From Loripinus fragilis (taxonomy: Eukaryota > Mollusca > Bivalvia > Lucinida > Lucinidae), in assembly GCA_964019695.1 (NCBI GenBank), contig CAXHUL010000255.1, positions 62,001 to 126,000 on the forward strand: a stretch of DNA of 64,000 nt. Direction: 5' to 3'. The stretch's first letter is position 1, and each line of letters begins with the position of its first letter. A model generated the notes under the pieces. That model saw nothing but the letters and a program-made list of their open reading frames with translations. It was not told the origin of the DNA and made no database searches. Shown in pieces: positions 45,213 to 57,052 of the stretch. The position numbers and the translations under genes are program-made.

Positions 45213-45796
45213 AAAGGGGTACGTGCATTAAGATGCTATTTTGGCCCCCCTATGAGGTCAAAAAATAAAAGTTGCTCTTTACAAGCTTCTTCTTATTAGG
45301 ATATTAGAACAAAAGCCAAAGTGTAAAGGTCTGGTATTGATTTGACTTTTACGGTTGCTATGGTAACAAAAATGGCCGCCAAAATAGGCTGAAAATAGGA
45401 AAATGGCCATTTTGGAGCAAATTGGAGACATGTAACACAGGAATTAATATAGAGCGCAAGCAAATACCAAAAAAAATATTTTAACAGATGATGAGAATTA
45501 TCATGGCATACAATATATTAAAAGGTTTTTTTGGTATTTGCTTGTGCTGATATCTAATTCTTAAAAAATCGGTCTCCAAAAGCCTCAAATTTAGCCTAAA
45601 ATGGCAAATTCTCTATTTTAAGCCTATTTTGTCGGCCATTTTGGTTACCAAAGCAACCGGTAAAAGTAAAATAAATGCCAGAATTTACACTTGGGCTATT
45701 TTTCTAATAAACCGATAAGATGAAATTGGTGAAAAGCAACTTTCAGTTTTTGGCTCTAGAGGGGGCCAAAATAGCCCCTTAATGCACGTACCCTTT
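45213..45796. mobile_element. Large foldback element, ~584 bp
   Basis: Two ~270 bp imperfect arms. The left starts aaaggggtacgtgcattaag; the right ends ttaatgcacgtacccttt. Shared inner blocks are gctattttggccccc, aagttgctttt(c/t)a, ccagaa/tgtgtaaa, aaaatggcc, ggtctccaaa and gcaaataccaaaaaa. The centre is about 30 bp of AT-rich sequence near 45500. No coding. It would form a very long hairpin when single-stranded. Confidence 0.8.
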
Positions 45797-46392
45797 GTCC
45801 CATACTTTGCATACAATTTGTTTTATGCATGGACTATCCATTTATGAAATAAAAAGGATATGTCACCGTGCTTAGTTTTTCATAATCACATCTGGAAGTT
45901 TAAACATTTCTAAACAGATGAAGTAGTCCTAAATATCAAACTAACTAGTTATAATTTTCAGACAGTTTCTTTCATTTAACTTAAGTATTGGTCACGACTT
46001 CTAATCTTCTAGAAAATATGCAAGTTTGTTTGTTTACCCAAGCTGTGACAAGATACTACATGATATATTTTGAAAATTCGTTTAAAATTGGAACTTGTTT
46101 TTAGAATAAATTATATATAAAAAATCTGATGTTGAAATTCTCACGAATTTATTTTTTATTTCATGGGCTATTATAATACTTTTAGAATAAAGAATAAAAA
46201 TCTGGGGTCACCGAACTAATTATCTTTATGGAGGGCCAAATCTACCCCCACCCCCATAGATTTTATGCATGATTCTATATAACAAGTTAAATGTTGACAA
46301 TTTCGGCCATTTTAATGATGCCCCTTTTCTATGAAGTAATTCAGCATTAAAATACTAAAAAGGGTAGGAGAAAAAAAAACACTGAAAATACA
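45797..46392. other. No gene recognised
   Basis: AT-rich sequence only. Confidence 0.4.
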
Positions 46393-46473
46393 TGCCCACC
46401 CTAGGAATCGACCCGGGGCCTCTGGTGGTTTCGTAGGCCGACTTGCTAACCACTAGGCCACGAGATCAGGTCG
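46393..46473 (-). mobile_element. tRNA-like SINE head or tRNA pseudogene
   Basis: On the minus strand a TGGCCTAGTGGTTAGCA A-box-like segment is followed 33 bases later by CGGGTCGATTCCTAGG (B-box-like). The D-arm and T-arm can pair, but the ends do not make a seven-base acceptor stem. It therefore looks like the head of a SINE or a tRNA pseudogene of a family different from 3610-3793. Confidence 0.55.
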
Positions 46474-46813
46474 GGCGCGGCTCAAAATAACCATACATCT
46501 AGATGAGACGATCCGATTTTCAGCTAATATCGTATATGTAACCCGGTTAAAACTTGAAAATTATGTACATCGTTTGTTTTTGCCTGATTAATTCATCTGT
46601 ATTTTGTGCTGAGACGATCAAGTCTGATAGAAGGTCAAATATATATATTTCGGACACATTTTAGGTACTTTTTTGTCAAGATAACGTCGGGAAATCGATC
46701 TGAAATAAGAGTATCTAAAATCTGTATTGATCCGAATTCATAAATGGTGGAAAGACAGGACCAAGACCACTTTTTCCTGTTTCCCGACGCAGGAAATATG
46801 CACATGGGATACA

Positions 46814-48163
46814 CGAGGGTCATTTGGAAAGTTCTTAGCATGGCATCATAACTCCACAATGTGTTGATAAAATGCTATCAAATAATACATTTTTGAAAAC
46901 TAGAATTCAACGGCTACTTGATGGTTTAATTTTTGTCGAAAAAGGACTTGGCGTGCACGTGCATCGCATGCTCAAAATGAGTAGGGGTTTATATACTGGT
47001 GGAAATTTTAAGCAAAATACTTGGAAAAAAGCGAAGGAAAATTGGGGACCTTATTTGCGATCTTGGTTTGACAAATTAACGATTTGGTGTCAACTTATTT
47101 TTTATTAAATTATATTATGCGATCACTGCTTGCACGACTACTACCTTTACATTCGGGAAATGTTGACTAATAGAGAAATGGCAAACTTTCAAAAATGGGA
47201 CTTTTTTTCGATTTTTCTTTATACTTTTACTATAAATTATGTCACTAAAGGAGCACGAAAAATGCGTATTGAATATATGTTTTGTTATTTGTAGCGAACA
47301 ATGCATACAAATTATTTCGTCGCGCAAAAGTGTGGCTTGTTTAGTTCTGTATTCAAGAAAATTATTCCTAATAACACTACCCCTACTTTTCAAGAAGTGG
47401 GTTGGGTAACTTAACCCCTCACATTTTGTCGATGGCATAAGAACTTCTCATGGTATCGCGTTTACTATGACAAAATTGATTGATTTCTACTCTCAAGGTA
47501 TTTTTACTTTTTTGTTTGCCACTGTTTTTTTTTAAAAAAATGAACCAGAACGTCAGCTCATAGCTAAACTTACTCTGTCCCATGGTAAGATTATAAGAGT
47601 TATCTTCCCTTTGTTCTGGTTTACAAAATTTATTTTGGTTTCAATACAAAGCGCATAAAGTGTTCTTGACAAAAATACCAACGCATGGCCTTTTTAAACT
47701 ACTGTCGGTTATATATTTTCAAAATATGTTCATTGTGACATGAGATTTTTAGTCGAAGAAATTAGTGCATTGCTTTGCTTTCTAGACGGTTTTGGTATTG
47801 CTGTTCCGGTATTTAGTTATTAGAAACATCCAACTCGGCCATAAATTGTATAATAACTATACCAGAGTGTGGCCTATCAAATGGTACAAAAGTGGCTAAT
47901 TTCAATAACTAGTGTTAATGTTCTGCACACTTTTCAAAAGGTAAAATGTTATATTTTCCACTGAAATCTTGCGTTTTCCAGTATACAAACAGTACATGTA
48001 TTCACAATAATATTTTTTCGTGTCCCGATTAAAATACCCTCATGAAATTTGTGCCATAACATAGAGGAAAGATAGCTCTTTAAAATGATACCAAACATGA
48101 TAAGGTTTGTAAATCGGTTACTGAGATAAAATACCATGCTAAGAACTTTCCAAATGCCCCTCG
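46814..48163. mobile_element. Mariner-style TIR element, ~1.35 kb, no recognisable transposase
   Basis: Ends are inverted repeats of about 30 bp (CGAGGGTCATTTGGAAAGTT left; reversed CGAGGGGCATTTGGAAAGTT right, each followed by CTTAGCATGG). The right side is flanked by TA and the left by CA, so a TA duplication is likely but eroded. Length and CGAGGG ends fit a mariner-family element. The internal frames (plus 46872-47108; minus 47115-47438) show no D-D-D/E motif that I can name. It is either very degraded or non-autonomous. Confidence 0.6.
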
Positions 48164-48265
48164 TAAACGCATTGTCTTTCAGCTGAGGTAAAATTTGAGA
48201 ACAGGAATGTCACTTTTGTGATACGAACACATTTGCCTATAAAAGTACTAAAGTAAAACTGGCTT

Positions 48266-48434
48266 AAGCGGCCACTCAAAAAAGACCCCCGAATTGGGTT
48301 TCAATACTTATTATCGGTTATGCAGGTCAAAAGTATTGCAGAATGCTCCAAGCGGCCACTCAAAAAAGACCCCCAAATTGGTTTTCAAGCCTTATTATCG
48401 GTTAATGCAGGCCAAACGTATTGTAGAATGCTCT
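48266..48434 (+). repeat. Tandem duplication, two 84 bp units
   Basis: Units start at 48266 and 48350 (aagcggccactcaaaaaaga, then ccccc.aattgg and tattatcggtta). The second unit is followed by a small stem (gcattctaca... / gagcattctgcaaa). Confidence 0.85.
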
Positions 48435-48591
48435 CTATGAGCATTCTGCAAAACTTTGACCGTCATTTAGCTACTATGTGTCAATAAGACCTTTGTTTTA
48501 TCTGTTTTTGTTTTAGAAAGGTTTTCTGTATTTTCAGTAGTTAAATTAACATAAATGTCTGAAAGCAAGTAATCTTGGATAAGCACAGTTA

Positions 48592-49141
48592 TTACTTGAC
48601 TTTTCGCTTACTGTAAAGGCGGTGCCCCATGAATGCGTAATTAGGACTAGTCAACCTTAGGCATAGGTAAAAGCTGAAAAGGAGGCGTGGTTTTATTCAA
48701 AAGTAACTGTATCATCTTGTGCCACAACTTCAGTCATTATTTAGTCCTTAAAACGCCAGCAAAATAACTGTATCTGAAAACATCTGTTTAACATAAGCAG
48801 GGAGGCAAACATTGTATACCCAGATCAAACTGCTCCTATAGGAGCAGTCTGATCTGGGGTCATACTGTTTACCTATGAGGCTTCAAATAGTTTAGTGGAC
48901 GACAAAAAACATACATTTTGTGATTATGCGCTTTAAGGGTTAATAAATGTGAGTTCAGTGTGTATACGATTAGGATTTTCATGAAATGCACGCACGTTTG
49001 CGCGGCTCAAAAAGCTTATTAACTCTTTACCAAAGTATAAATTAAACCTGATTTCCCTTCCTTAGCAGATGAAATAGCCGAACCACACCCAGATATGAAT
49101 ATTAAAGTTGCCACCTTTACAGTAAGCGAAAAGTCAAGTAA
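48592..49141. mobile_element. MITE family M, copy 2, TA target duplication
   Basis: 550 bp, same orientation as 6804-7319 and closely similar. TIRs are TTACTTGACTTTTCGCTTAC and its complement, flanked by TA at 48590-48591 and 49142-49143. It carries an extra perfect-looking hairpin (ccagatcaaactgctcc / ggagcagtctgatctgg, 48821-48858) that copy 1 has only in part. Confidence 0.9.
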
Positions 49142-49143
49142 TA

Positions 49144-50519
49144 CATGTACTGGTCAGCTGTATTGGCCAGAACTATTCAGCCGCATGCTAATACATAGAG
49201 AGTATTCATAAATTTGGAATGAACGTGGCATTTGTTTCATCGAGCGAGCTGATTGCTTTAGTTTAATTGCAATTTGGTGCCGTGTGACTGTTACACTAAC
49301 ACTCGCGTATTTGTAGTGCGAATTCGCGTTTCGTGTGCATTTCCAATGCATTGCACGCATGTGACTTTTTAATTGTGGTGCGTTGTAAACGCGAATCAAA
49401 GCGTATCAACACAAGTCAAGATCCATGAATAGTCACGTGACACGGACTAATGGCCTCATGTTCAAACAGCTTCGTCGGGACCGGCAAATTAAAACATGTG
49501 TGATTCCTATATTAAATGAGACTCTTGACAATTTTCAGGACTACATGTACCACCACAGTGTAAAACAACAAGGATCCAGATCAAAAATTATCAGTAGAGC
49601 CAAAACATATTAGCGGAGCACGTTAAGAAGATAAACATGAGTTGGTCTATATTTTTTCAAACTTCCTTGTTGAAATGTCACATTTTATAGTTGCTAAGCT
49701 CAGTGTTTCATACCACATCAAGAAAGCCTGGTCTTCGTTTTTGCGACCAAGTACTGTCCTGTCAGCCAAGAGTGACAGTAACGTCATGTTTTGTTTATAA
49801 AGTTATCAGGGACTTCGAATCGGTAGATCACTTGTGTATTAATCCTATCCGCAGGATCATTGATAGAAACGCAACTAACAGGAAATGGTGTGCCAGTATA
49901 AATTTATCTTTCATTTATCTGTAGCAGTAGACATTTGTAAGCGATATGCAAAATACAACACATGCAAGATTAGTCACCCCTTTTCCATAATTTGAGCACT
50001 GGTGAGAAATTGTGAGAAACAATTTATTCACGTTAAACATCTTTGAGAATATATGCACAAAAGCTGTTTTACTTAAATTTTAATTTTGCTTCAGCGACTG
50101 AGACAATTGAAGAGAGAACATTAAGGACCTCGACTCGAGAAAACGTCTGTGGTGGTTTTCTACTAAGTACAATTGAAGATTCAGACCAGCCTGCTCATAT
50201 ACAGAGACCAGGTAGAATATCGACTCAGGAGATAAGCAAGTTTAGCTATTATACTTTCAAGGGAGCGAATGACAATGCCGCTGATCAGACTGCACTCAAA
50301 AAGTCATGTATTCTCGCAACGAGGACGTTGCCGGATCATATATTTATGTAGATTATAAATTAATATACCAAAAAGTGAATCCAGGGCGGATCCAGGTGGG
50401 GGAGCGTCCCTGCTATTACAAAGCTATAGGTTTATTTCGAAATGTGAACGATTCACACTCAATATACTGCCTTAATGAGTACATCCACAGCTGTCTAGTG
50501 AGACTTTTCATGAATAATT
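49144..50519. other. No gene recognised
   Basis: Short frames on both strands (49154-49399, 49425-49613, 49691-49924, 50043-50351) show no domain. The stretch 50176-50310 has a degenerate cagaccagcctgctcat ... gctgatcagactgca hairpin like that of MITE family A. Confidence 0.4.
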
Positions 50520-50766
50520 GAGCCGCTGCATGAGATTTCCAACAATTTTGTACATTTGTGTATTATGACAAGTGTAGACTCAGACGAGCCCTGCAGCCTT
50601 CTGTTCAGCTTAGAAACTCCAAATGATGTTCAGTCTGTAGCTTAACAATCATAGAATATTCAAGCGACTAGCAAAGGCTCTGATCAGACTGCGCGTATGC
50701 GCAGGCTGATCTGAGGCTTGGCTGGTCGCACATACCACATTGTTGGAAATCTCATGCACTGGCTTA
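50520..50766 (-). mobile_element. Hairpin MITE family A, copy 5
   Basis: From gagccgctgcatgagatttc to attgttggaaatctcatgca and ctggctt. The hairpin is ctctgatcagactgcgcgta / tgcgcaggctgatctgaggc. Reverse orientation. Confidence 0.88.
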
Positions 50767-51293
50767 ATTAGTTTATTTCTATTCCCATACTTTGAACACG
50801 CTGATATAATGAAAGCAAAGCTTCTAGCGAAAGAACGATATCACATCAACTTGTATCTATTGTGTCCACATAGATCTACTAAAGTTTGAACCCTACAATC
50901 CTGGAATTAATATACAACAGTTTCCAAATATTTTATGTTGTTAGGTGCACTGAATGTCAGGTTTTAATTAAAGCATTTCAATTCATTTGTCATTTACACG
51001 AAATTCTAGCCACAGACACTCGAAATTCGGGCAGATTGAAAAGGAGACTCTTTGAGTCATTTTATCACTGGCTTTTTTGGATGTAATCCTGTCAGATGTC
51101 TTGTTACATTAATGTTTTAGAATGATATCTGAGTGAGGTATATTACATTGCAGAAATAAAATGTAGGTAAAACATCGATTTTCATGTTCTATGACCTTGC
51201 CCTACGTTTCAGTTTGTTTAAAATACAGGTCGAGGGAGCCAACATTTCCTTTGTTTTGGGTGCTCCTAGAAGTTGGCTGAACTACAAGGGAAA
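50767..51293. other. No gene recognised
   Basis: AT-rich sequence. The 66-codon plus frame at 50886-51086 has no domain. Confidence 0.4.
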
Positions 51294-51480
51294 GTGAGAA
51301 AGTGGGCAAAGATCAGGAATCGATACAATCGAGTACCACACCTGACCCAGGATACCACATGGGAAAGTGACACAACACAATTAAACATTACAAAGGAGAG
51401 CCAAGAGGCAAACTCTTTCCCAGTAGGTGACCACAAGGCATCAAACGTTAAAGCATGACAAACACAAGACAGAAGTGTCA
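51294..51480 (-). repeat. Dispersed repeat B, near full length
   Basis: Reverse complement of the 33440-33628 type: gcaaagatcaggaatcgata, then caatcgagtaccacacctga, gaaagtgacacaa, ccaagaggcaaac, aggtgaccacaagg and caaacacaaga. Confidence 0.75.
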
Positions 51481-51585
51481 CAAATGATCCATAAAAAAAA
51501 GGAGTACCGCCTTGGAAAGGTCAGAAAAAATATTTTACTGGAGGACATAAACTGGTTTACAGCACCAACCTCACCCATTAGATGT

Positions 51586-52622
51586 GGATAGCCAACGTAT
51601 GCCGACGTATGAAAAATATATCCAGTACGCTGACATACGCTGAAATCGAATTAAAAAATCAGAGAAAGCCTCTCTCTGAACTTATACAAAGCGTATGCTA
51701 AGCGAACATAGAACGTGTGTCTAACGTATGAGTAACGTATTCATAGCTTATTCCTGGCGCTACATAACTTATACTTGTACTAGTGTGTAACAGCGTATGC
51801 CCAGCGCATCACTAGCGCTCTTGACTTATATGTATGAGAAACTTATGCATAACGATCGAATAACTTATGCTGAATTGTGCATATAACGCTCTTTAACTTA
51901 CATGTAGCGTACAATCAACGTATGTCTAACTTATGTCCAACGTATAAGAATATACAAAATTGTGGGACCTCTTCTCCGTATGACAACGTATACCACCATA
52001 CTGTAGCGTGTTCGTAACGTATTGAAAACTTATCTCTAGCTTATTCAGCGTACACCAACGTACTTGCTGACTTTCGCATACGTTCACATACGTTGGTGCT
52101 AACGTACCTTAACGTATTCATAACTTACCTGTTGCGTACATCTAACTTATGCCTAACGTATAAGCAATACGTCGGCATACGCTGGCGATTTTTTATGCAA
52201 GCACAAAATTTTTGGATCTCTTTGCCTTATGACAACGTATACCAGCGTACTGTAGCGTGTTCGTAACGTGTTTAAAACTTATGTCTAACGTATTCAGCGT
52301 ACATCAACGTGCTTGCTGAGTTTCTCATACGTCCGCATACGTTGGTGCTAACGTACCTTAACGTATGCATAACTTACCCGTTGCGTACATCTAATTTATG
52401 TCGAACGTATAGAAGCAATACGTTCACATACGCTGGCAATTTTTATCCAAGCAAAAACTTTTGGTCCTCTTTTTCGTATGTCATCGTATACCAACGTATT
52501 ATAGCGTGTTCGTAACGTGTTTAAAACTTATGTCTAACGTATTCAGCGTACACCAACGTACTTGCTTAATTTCTCATACGTCGGCATACGTTGGTGCTAT
52601 ATGTCGTAGTGTGACAGGGCCT
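51586..52622. mobile_element. TIR element built from ACGTAT/ACTTAT words
   Basis: Read in reverse, the right end (ending gtgtgacagggcc) matches the left end: agc.ccaacgtatgccgacg, then tatga.aaat and .agtacg. The ends are therefore inverted repeats, with the left terminus shortened. The interior is a satellite of ~243 bp units starting near 51961, 52203 and 52447, each with tatgacaacgtatacca, tgtagcgtgttcgtaacg, aacgtattcagcgtac and catacgttggtgctaacg. Nearly every 8-12 bases hold acgtat, acttat or a one-base variant. The open frames inside come from the repeat. Confidence 0.75.
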
Positions 52623-54269
52623 TTAGTTACAATGACTGAACACTTGTTGAATGTATATAAAATCATTGAACAAAACATAGTAAATACATTCTTGTCCAAT
52701 ACACAATGCATTAATGAGTGAAGTGTATCCAGTAAAACATAATTTTATAACCATATTTTCACCGGTACCATCAGGCCACCATACACTGACAAGAAAGAAG
52801 TACGGGAGTCAGTAAAATAACTGAGAGTTGATACACATCTCTTACGTGGGTTAACGCACGCTAGTCAAATTTTGTACATGTATGCAATGATCTGTCCTGC
52901 CTCCGAGTATGCAATATACAAAATCGTGTAACGTATAGATTGCTGTTGCTAATGAAGAATGCGAATTAACGCCATGCGTTTACTCTGGAATAAAGCGTTG
53001 TCATGGAAACACTATGCACATTTTCAGTTACATTAACTTGTGTATTTGTTGCAATTAAAGTGTTTGAATATATTTTGTTAAATGCAACAACTGTAATTGA
53101 CCATTGTTTACAGACAACCATTAAACACAGTGTTACAGGTATAGCTGAAATGATATTAAATTTAAACCCCAGATATACTAAAACCAAGTTCTAATCGGTC
53201 ACTTTTCAAACTCATTATTTCTGACCAAACGCTAATAAAATTCAAATGTGTTTTGGCCTATATATGTGCATTTTCATGGGCAAACGTTTCGCAGTGTTTT
53301 TGAACAGTTTTCTTTTGCTTCAAAGTTTTTTCGACTTTTTTAAAGAAAAAATGTTTTTTGAGAGTAGTTTTAATAAGATTGACGTTTCGGTGGTTACAAA
53401 CTGGTCTGTCTGACTTGAAAAACACCAAACAATTGAAATTTTGCTTACGGTGGATTTTTTACGCACTTTTAAAATGTTGCCTTTTTTTAAAGAAAAATGA
53501 GAATTTTGAAATTCACCAGTATTTCCTGGTAAATTGTTGAATGCACTTATTTATATTGGAACACTGTCGGCCAAACACAGTAGAACTTGATTAGTCCATT
53601 TTTGGCGATTATTGTTTTACGACTACTGTACACTTCCGGTTTCAATGTGAGATTTAAAAATCGCATTGGTAGCATAATATTTTTTTTTCAATTTTCAAAG
53701 ACGGACGATGACGTCTGGTGATAATTAATAATCGCTAAAACTTTCAATGCCGTGTCGCTGATAATAAAGCGTGCAGAGTAGTGCAAAGTCTCTATGTAAA
53801 TTGCAAGCTTAAAGATGAATTTCAATGATTTACCTGCTAAAAGGGTTTGTCTTATGTTGTTGAGTAGCAAAAACGACGAGTCCGATGGAATCAAAACTTT
53901 TGCGGTTTATTCTTCTTATATCACGCTAGTCATTAACATCTTCAAACAAACAAAAACGTTAATTTGTGTTATGGTTTATATCGTAGAAAAAGTATGTCTT
54001 TTTGAAATGAGGGTACCTTTTCTCTAGCTTCGTCCTTGCAAGAAGTACACGTCATTTTTAAATGAAATAACTTGCAGAGTCCTGGCTAAGTATTGCTGCA
54101 CTTAAAAAAACATGCATTTTGTATACCCTATGTTTCACTTTCTGAACTAGCGTAAAAATGTAAGGTGACCAATTAGCAGTTGGTTTTAGTATAGATGAGC
54201 ATAATATGGAAAAAGTATATAAGTATTTCAAACTTACACTTTGATATTTATGGAATTATATAAGATGAT
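52623..54269. other. No gene recognised
   Basis: AT-rich sequence. Frames at 52966-53194, 53358-53540 and 53688-54027 show no domain. Confidence 0.4.
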
Positions 54270-54473
54270 ATGTGTTTTTGTGGCTTGTGTTTCTCATGCT
54301 TTAGCGTCTGTTCATCGCTGCCTTGTGGTCACCTGCTGTGAAAGGGTTGACCTCTTGGCTCTTGTTGGTGATGCTTATTGCATTTTTTGTTACTTTCCCA
54401 CGTGGTTTCCTGGGTCAGATGTGGTACTTGATTGTATCGTGTCCTGAACTTTGCTGTCTTTCTTACTTTGATG
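54270..54473 (+). repeat. Dispersed repeat B, near full length (first of a pair)
   Basis: tgtggcttgtgtttctcatg, then cttgtggtcacctgct, gttgacctcttggct, ttactttcccacg, gggtcagatgtgg and ttgattgtatcgt. A second copy in the same orientation starts 149 bases later. Confidence 0.8.
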
Positions 54474-54621
54474 CATTTGTCGACTTTTAGCTCTTTGCAT
54501 GTGGAAATTGATGCTATTAAAATAGTACAACTTCTATTTTGCAGACTTAACGCATGATTTTACATATGCCACAAGTGTTCGCGACATACGGACCGTTCAA
54601 TACGGTACTTCTTTTGTAATC

Positions 54622-54812
54622 ATGTGTTATTTATGTCTTGTGTGTGTTAGGCATTCGCGTCTGTTCATTGCTGCATTGTGGTCACCTGCTGGGGAAGGAC
54701 TGGCCTCCTGGCTCTCGTTAGTGATGTTTAATTGCGTTTTTGTCACCTTCCCATGTGGGTCAGGTGGGCTACTTGATTGTATCGATTCCTGTTCTTTGCC
54801 ACATTTCTTACT
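54622..54812 (+). repeat. Dispersed repeat B, near full length (second of a pair)
   Basis: tgtgttaggcattcgcgtct, then gttcattgctgcattgtggt, cacctgctggggaaggactg, gtcaccttcccatgtggg and ttgattgtatcgattcctg. The plus frame across it (54622-54879) is repeat sequence, not a gene. Confidence 0.8.
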
Positions 54813-56009
54813 TATGCACACAGCGTGTATTTCAACAAGTGATACGCATAGTTCGTATCAAAACAGAACCAAGCGTTAAAGGCAAATGGGAAAAGAGCAA
54901 ACATAGAACTAAGGAATAAAAGCAAACTGATTTTCTCCTAAAGTTTAATTGATAAAATCATTTTAAGCACATGTCATTATAACATTTAGTTGTATATTAG
55001 TGGCTTTACAATTATAGTTTTAAACTAATATTCAGTTATTGGGTAGTTTTGTTATCATACAACGCTGTTCCTGGAAAGATTGTATAAACAATATAGGGAG
55101 CATGTGTGCTTCTACAAAGATAAATGACAAGCTTTAGGTAATTGATACTTTAGTTTGTAACTGAACTTTGTATTTTTTTTAAATCCATGGAAGGGAGAGA
55201 GTGAGCTAGTCTGCATAATTATTTCTGGCATATAATTCCATTAAATTAAGATCACGAGTATGTACCCTGCTCACTATTAACTGTTATACAAACGCCAGTA
55301 TGAAAATGACATTAAATCAAGGTTTAAATTAAATACGTTTAATTGGCCAGGCATTGAATAAATTATCAAATAAACTATAACTACCAAATATGGTTACATT
55401 TAACATTTACATAAAAAATGTTTGAGTGCTTAATTGAAATGTATCATCGAGACTTTTGAATTAAACACCCAACACATTTTATAGGAATTACTGAAACTGT
55501 CGATACTTACTAAATCAAAAATCTAATGCATTACTATTTCTACTTGAATTATTATGCATTATGTACCATTCGCACAATCAGAGTTCAAATTACTAAGTTC
55601 TTACAATTGTTATGAAATACATATTGTATAGAGAAAAAAGTTGAAATTATAAGCTTGTCAAAAGCTAGAACAAATATAGGGATATACATTTTTAATCTTC
55701 AACCAAGATTTGGCGGATTCGTATTCCATAGTATTTGAACAAAAATCGCTAATTTTGTCCTAGCCAAGAGATTTGCATCTTTGTTGACATGATTTGGATA
55801 GGTCCGATGTTGAACAAAATTTTGCATCGCAGAACATATAAATCCCGTTGTTGGTGAAAGCGTACTCAAACTCCTGGAACGTAAATTTCGTTTCGTGCGT
55901 CAACTGGGATATAATATGTGTGGTGGCATCTACTTCACATCTGAAACAGGTATTTTAACTTTTTTAAATGCTGGGCATGGTTTTTTCTTTGCGTTTTTTT
56001 TCTTCTGAA
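54813..56009. other. No gene recognised
   Basis: AT-rich sequence with no coding signal. Confidence 0.45.
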
Positions 56010-56251
56010 TATGAGCTGTGACACGTGATTTCTAACAATGTGACATTTTTACAAGTGTAGACTCAGACGAGCCTTTGCAGCCTCTTTTTAAGCTTAGAAA
56101 CTCCAAATGATGTTCTGTCAGTAGCGTAACATGCAGAGAATATTCAAGCGACTAGCAAAGGCTCTGATCAGACCTTCATATGCGCAGGCTGGTCTGAGGC
56201 TTGGCTGGTCGCACATACCAAATTGTTGGAAATCTCATGGTACAGCTCATA
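56010..56251 (-). mobile_element. Hairpin MITE family A, copy 6
   Basis: From atgagctgtgacacgtgatt to ttgttggaaatctcatggta and cagctcat. Both ends are intact inverted repeats. The inner hairpin is partly lost (ctctgatcagaccttcatat / gcgcaggctggtctgaggct). Confidence 0.85.
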
Positions 56252-56439
56252 TGTTTTAAGAATTATTTTTTATATAAGGAAACGTAATAAAAGTTTCAAA
56301 TAGTTTAGATCCAGATACGGCCTGACAATTTGCTGGGCCTGATTTGGATCAACTCTATTCGTGAACATTATCAACATATGACGAAAGCAACGAGTTAATA
56401 TTTTACACTTACAATGAGTGATTCTGTCTATAACATCGT

Positions 56440-56985
56440 TTGTGAATGTATGCACATGTTTAATGTATGAACAATCATACTGCAAAGTTTGAATATTAAA
56501 GAATGGAAACTGCTTGAGTTACACGTTACACACACCAGGCACTCTCTAAGCATTTTACAGAAAATATGTCTAAATTTAAGACCCATAAAATGAAAACAAA
56601 ATCAGAAAATGTGTACAAAATAGAAGATGCACACTTTCAACGCGCGTGAACAATCATTATACAAAGTTTGAATACAAAGGAATCGAAATTTTTGGAGTAA
56701 TAGATTACACAAACCAGACATCCACAACGCATTTCGGATGGATAAAATGTCTAAGTCCAACACCCCCCTAGAGATAAAGACATATTTATCAAATGTGCAC
56801 AAAATGAGAGGTGCACATCTTCAATGTGTGAACAATCATTATGCAAAGTTTGAATACAACGAAATAAAAACTGTGGGAGCTACAGGTTACACAAACCAGA
56901 CACCATCTAAGCATATGTGGACAGAAATGTGTACAAAACAGGAGGTGCACATCTTCAATATGTGAACTCTCATTATGCAAAGCTC
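56440..56985 (+). repeat. Tandem repeat, three ~180 bp units
   Basis: Each unit holds tgaacaatcattatgcaaag, ttacacaaaccagacacc, gtctaag-type and gtgcacaaaa.gagg.gcac blocks. The blocks fall near 56526, 56703 and 56885, a spacing of 177-182 bp. The plus and minus frames at 56602-56980 follow the repeat and are not genes. Confidence 0.75.
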
Positions 56986-57052
56986 ATAACTCACAAAATA
57001 GAGCTAAAGAAAACCTCAAGTTGTCGTGTCATCGAATTTTTGATTATCTGTA

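Noticed and set aside
50043..50351. 102-codon plus-strand open frame
   Set aside because: Part of it is a degenerate MITE-A-like hairpin segment, and no domain or splice context supports a gene.
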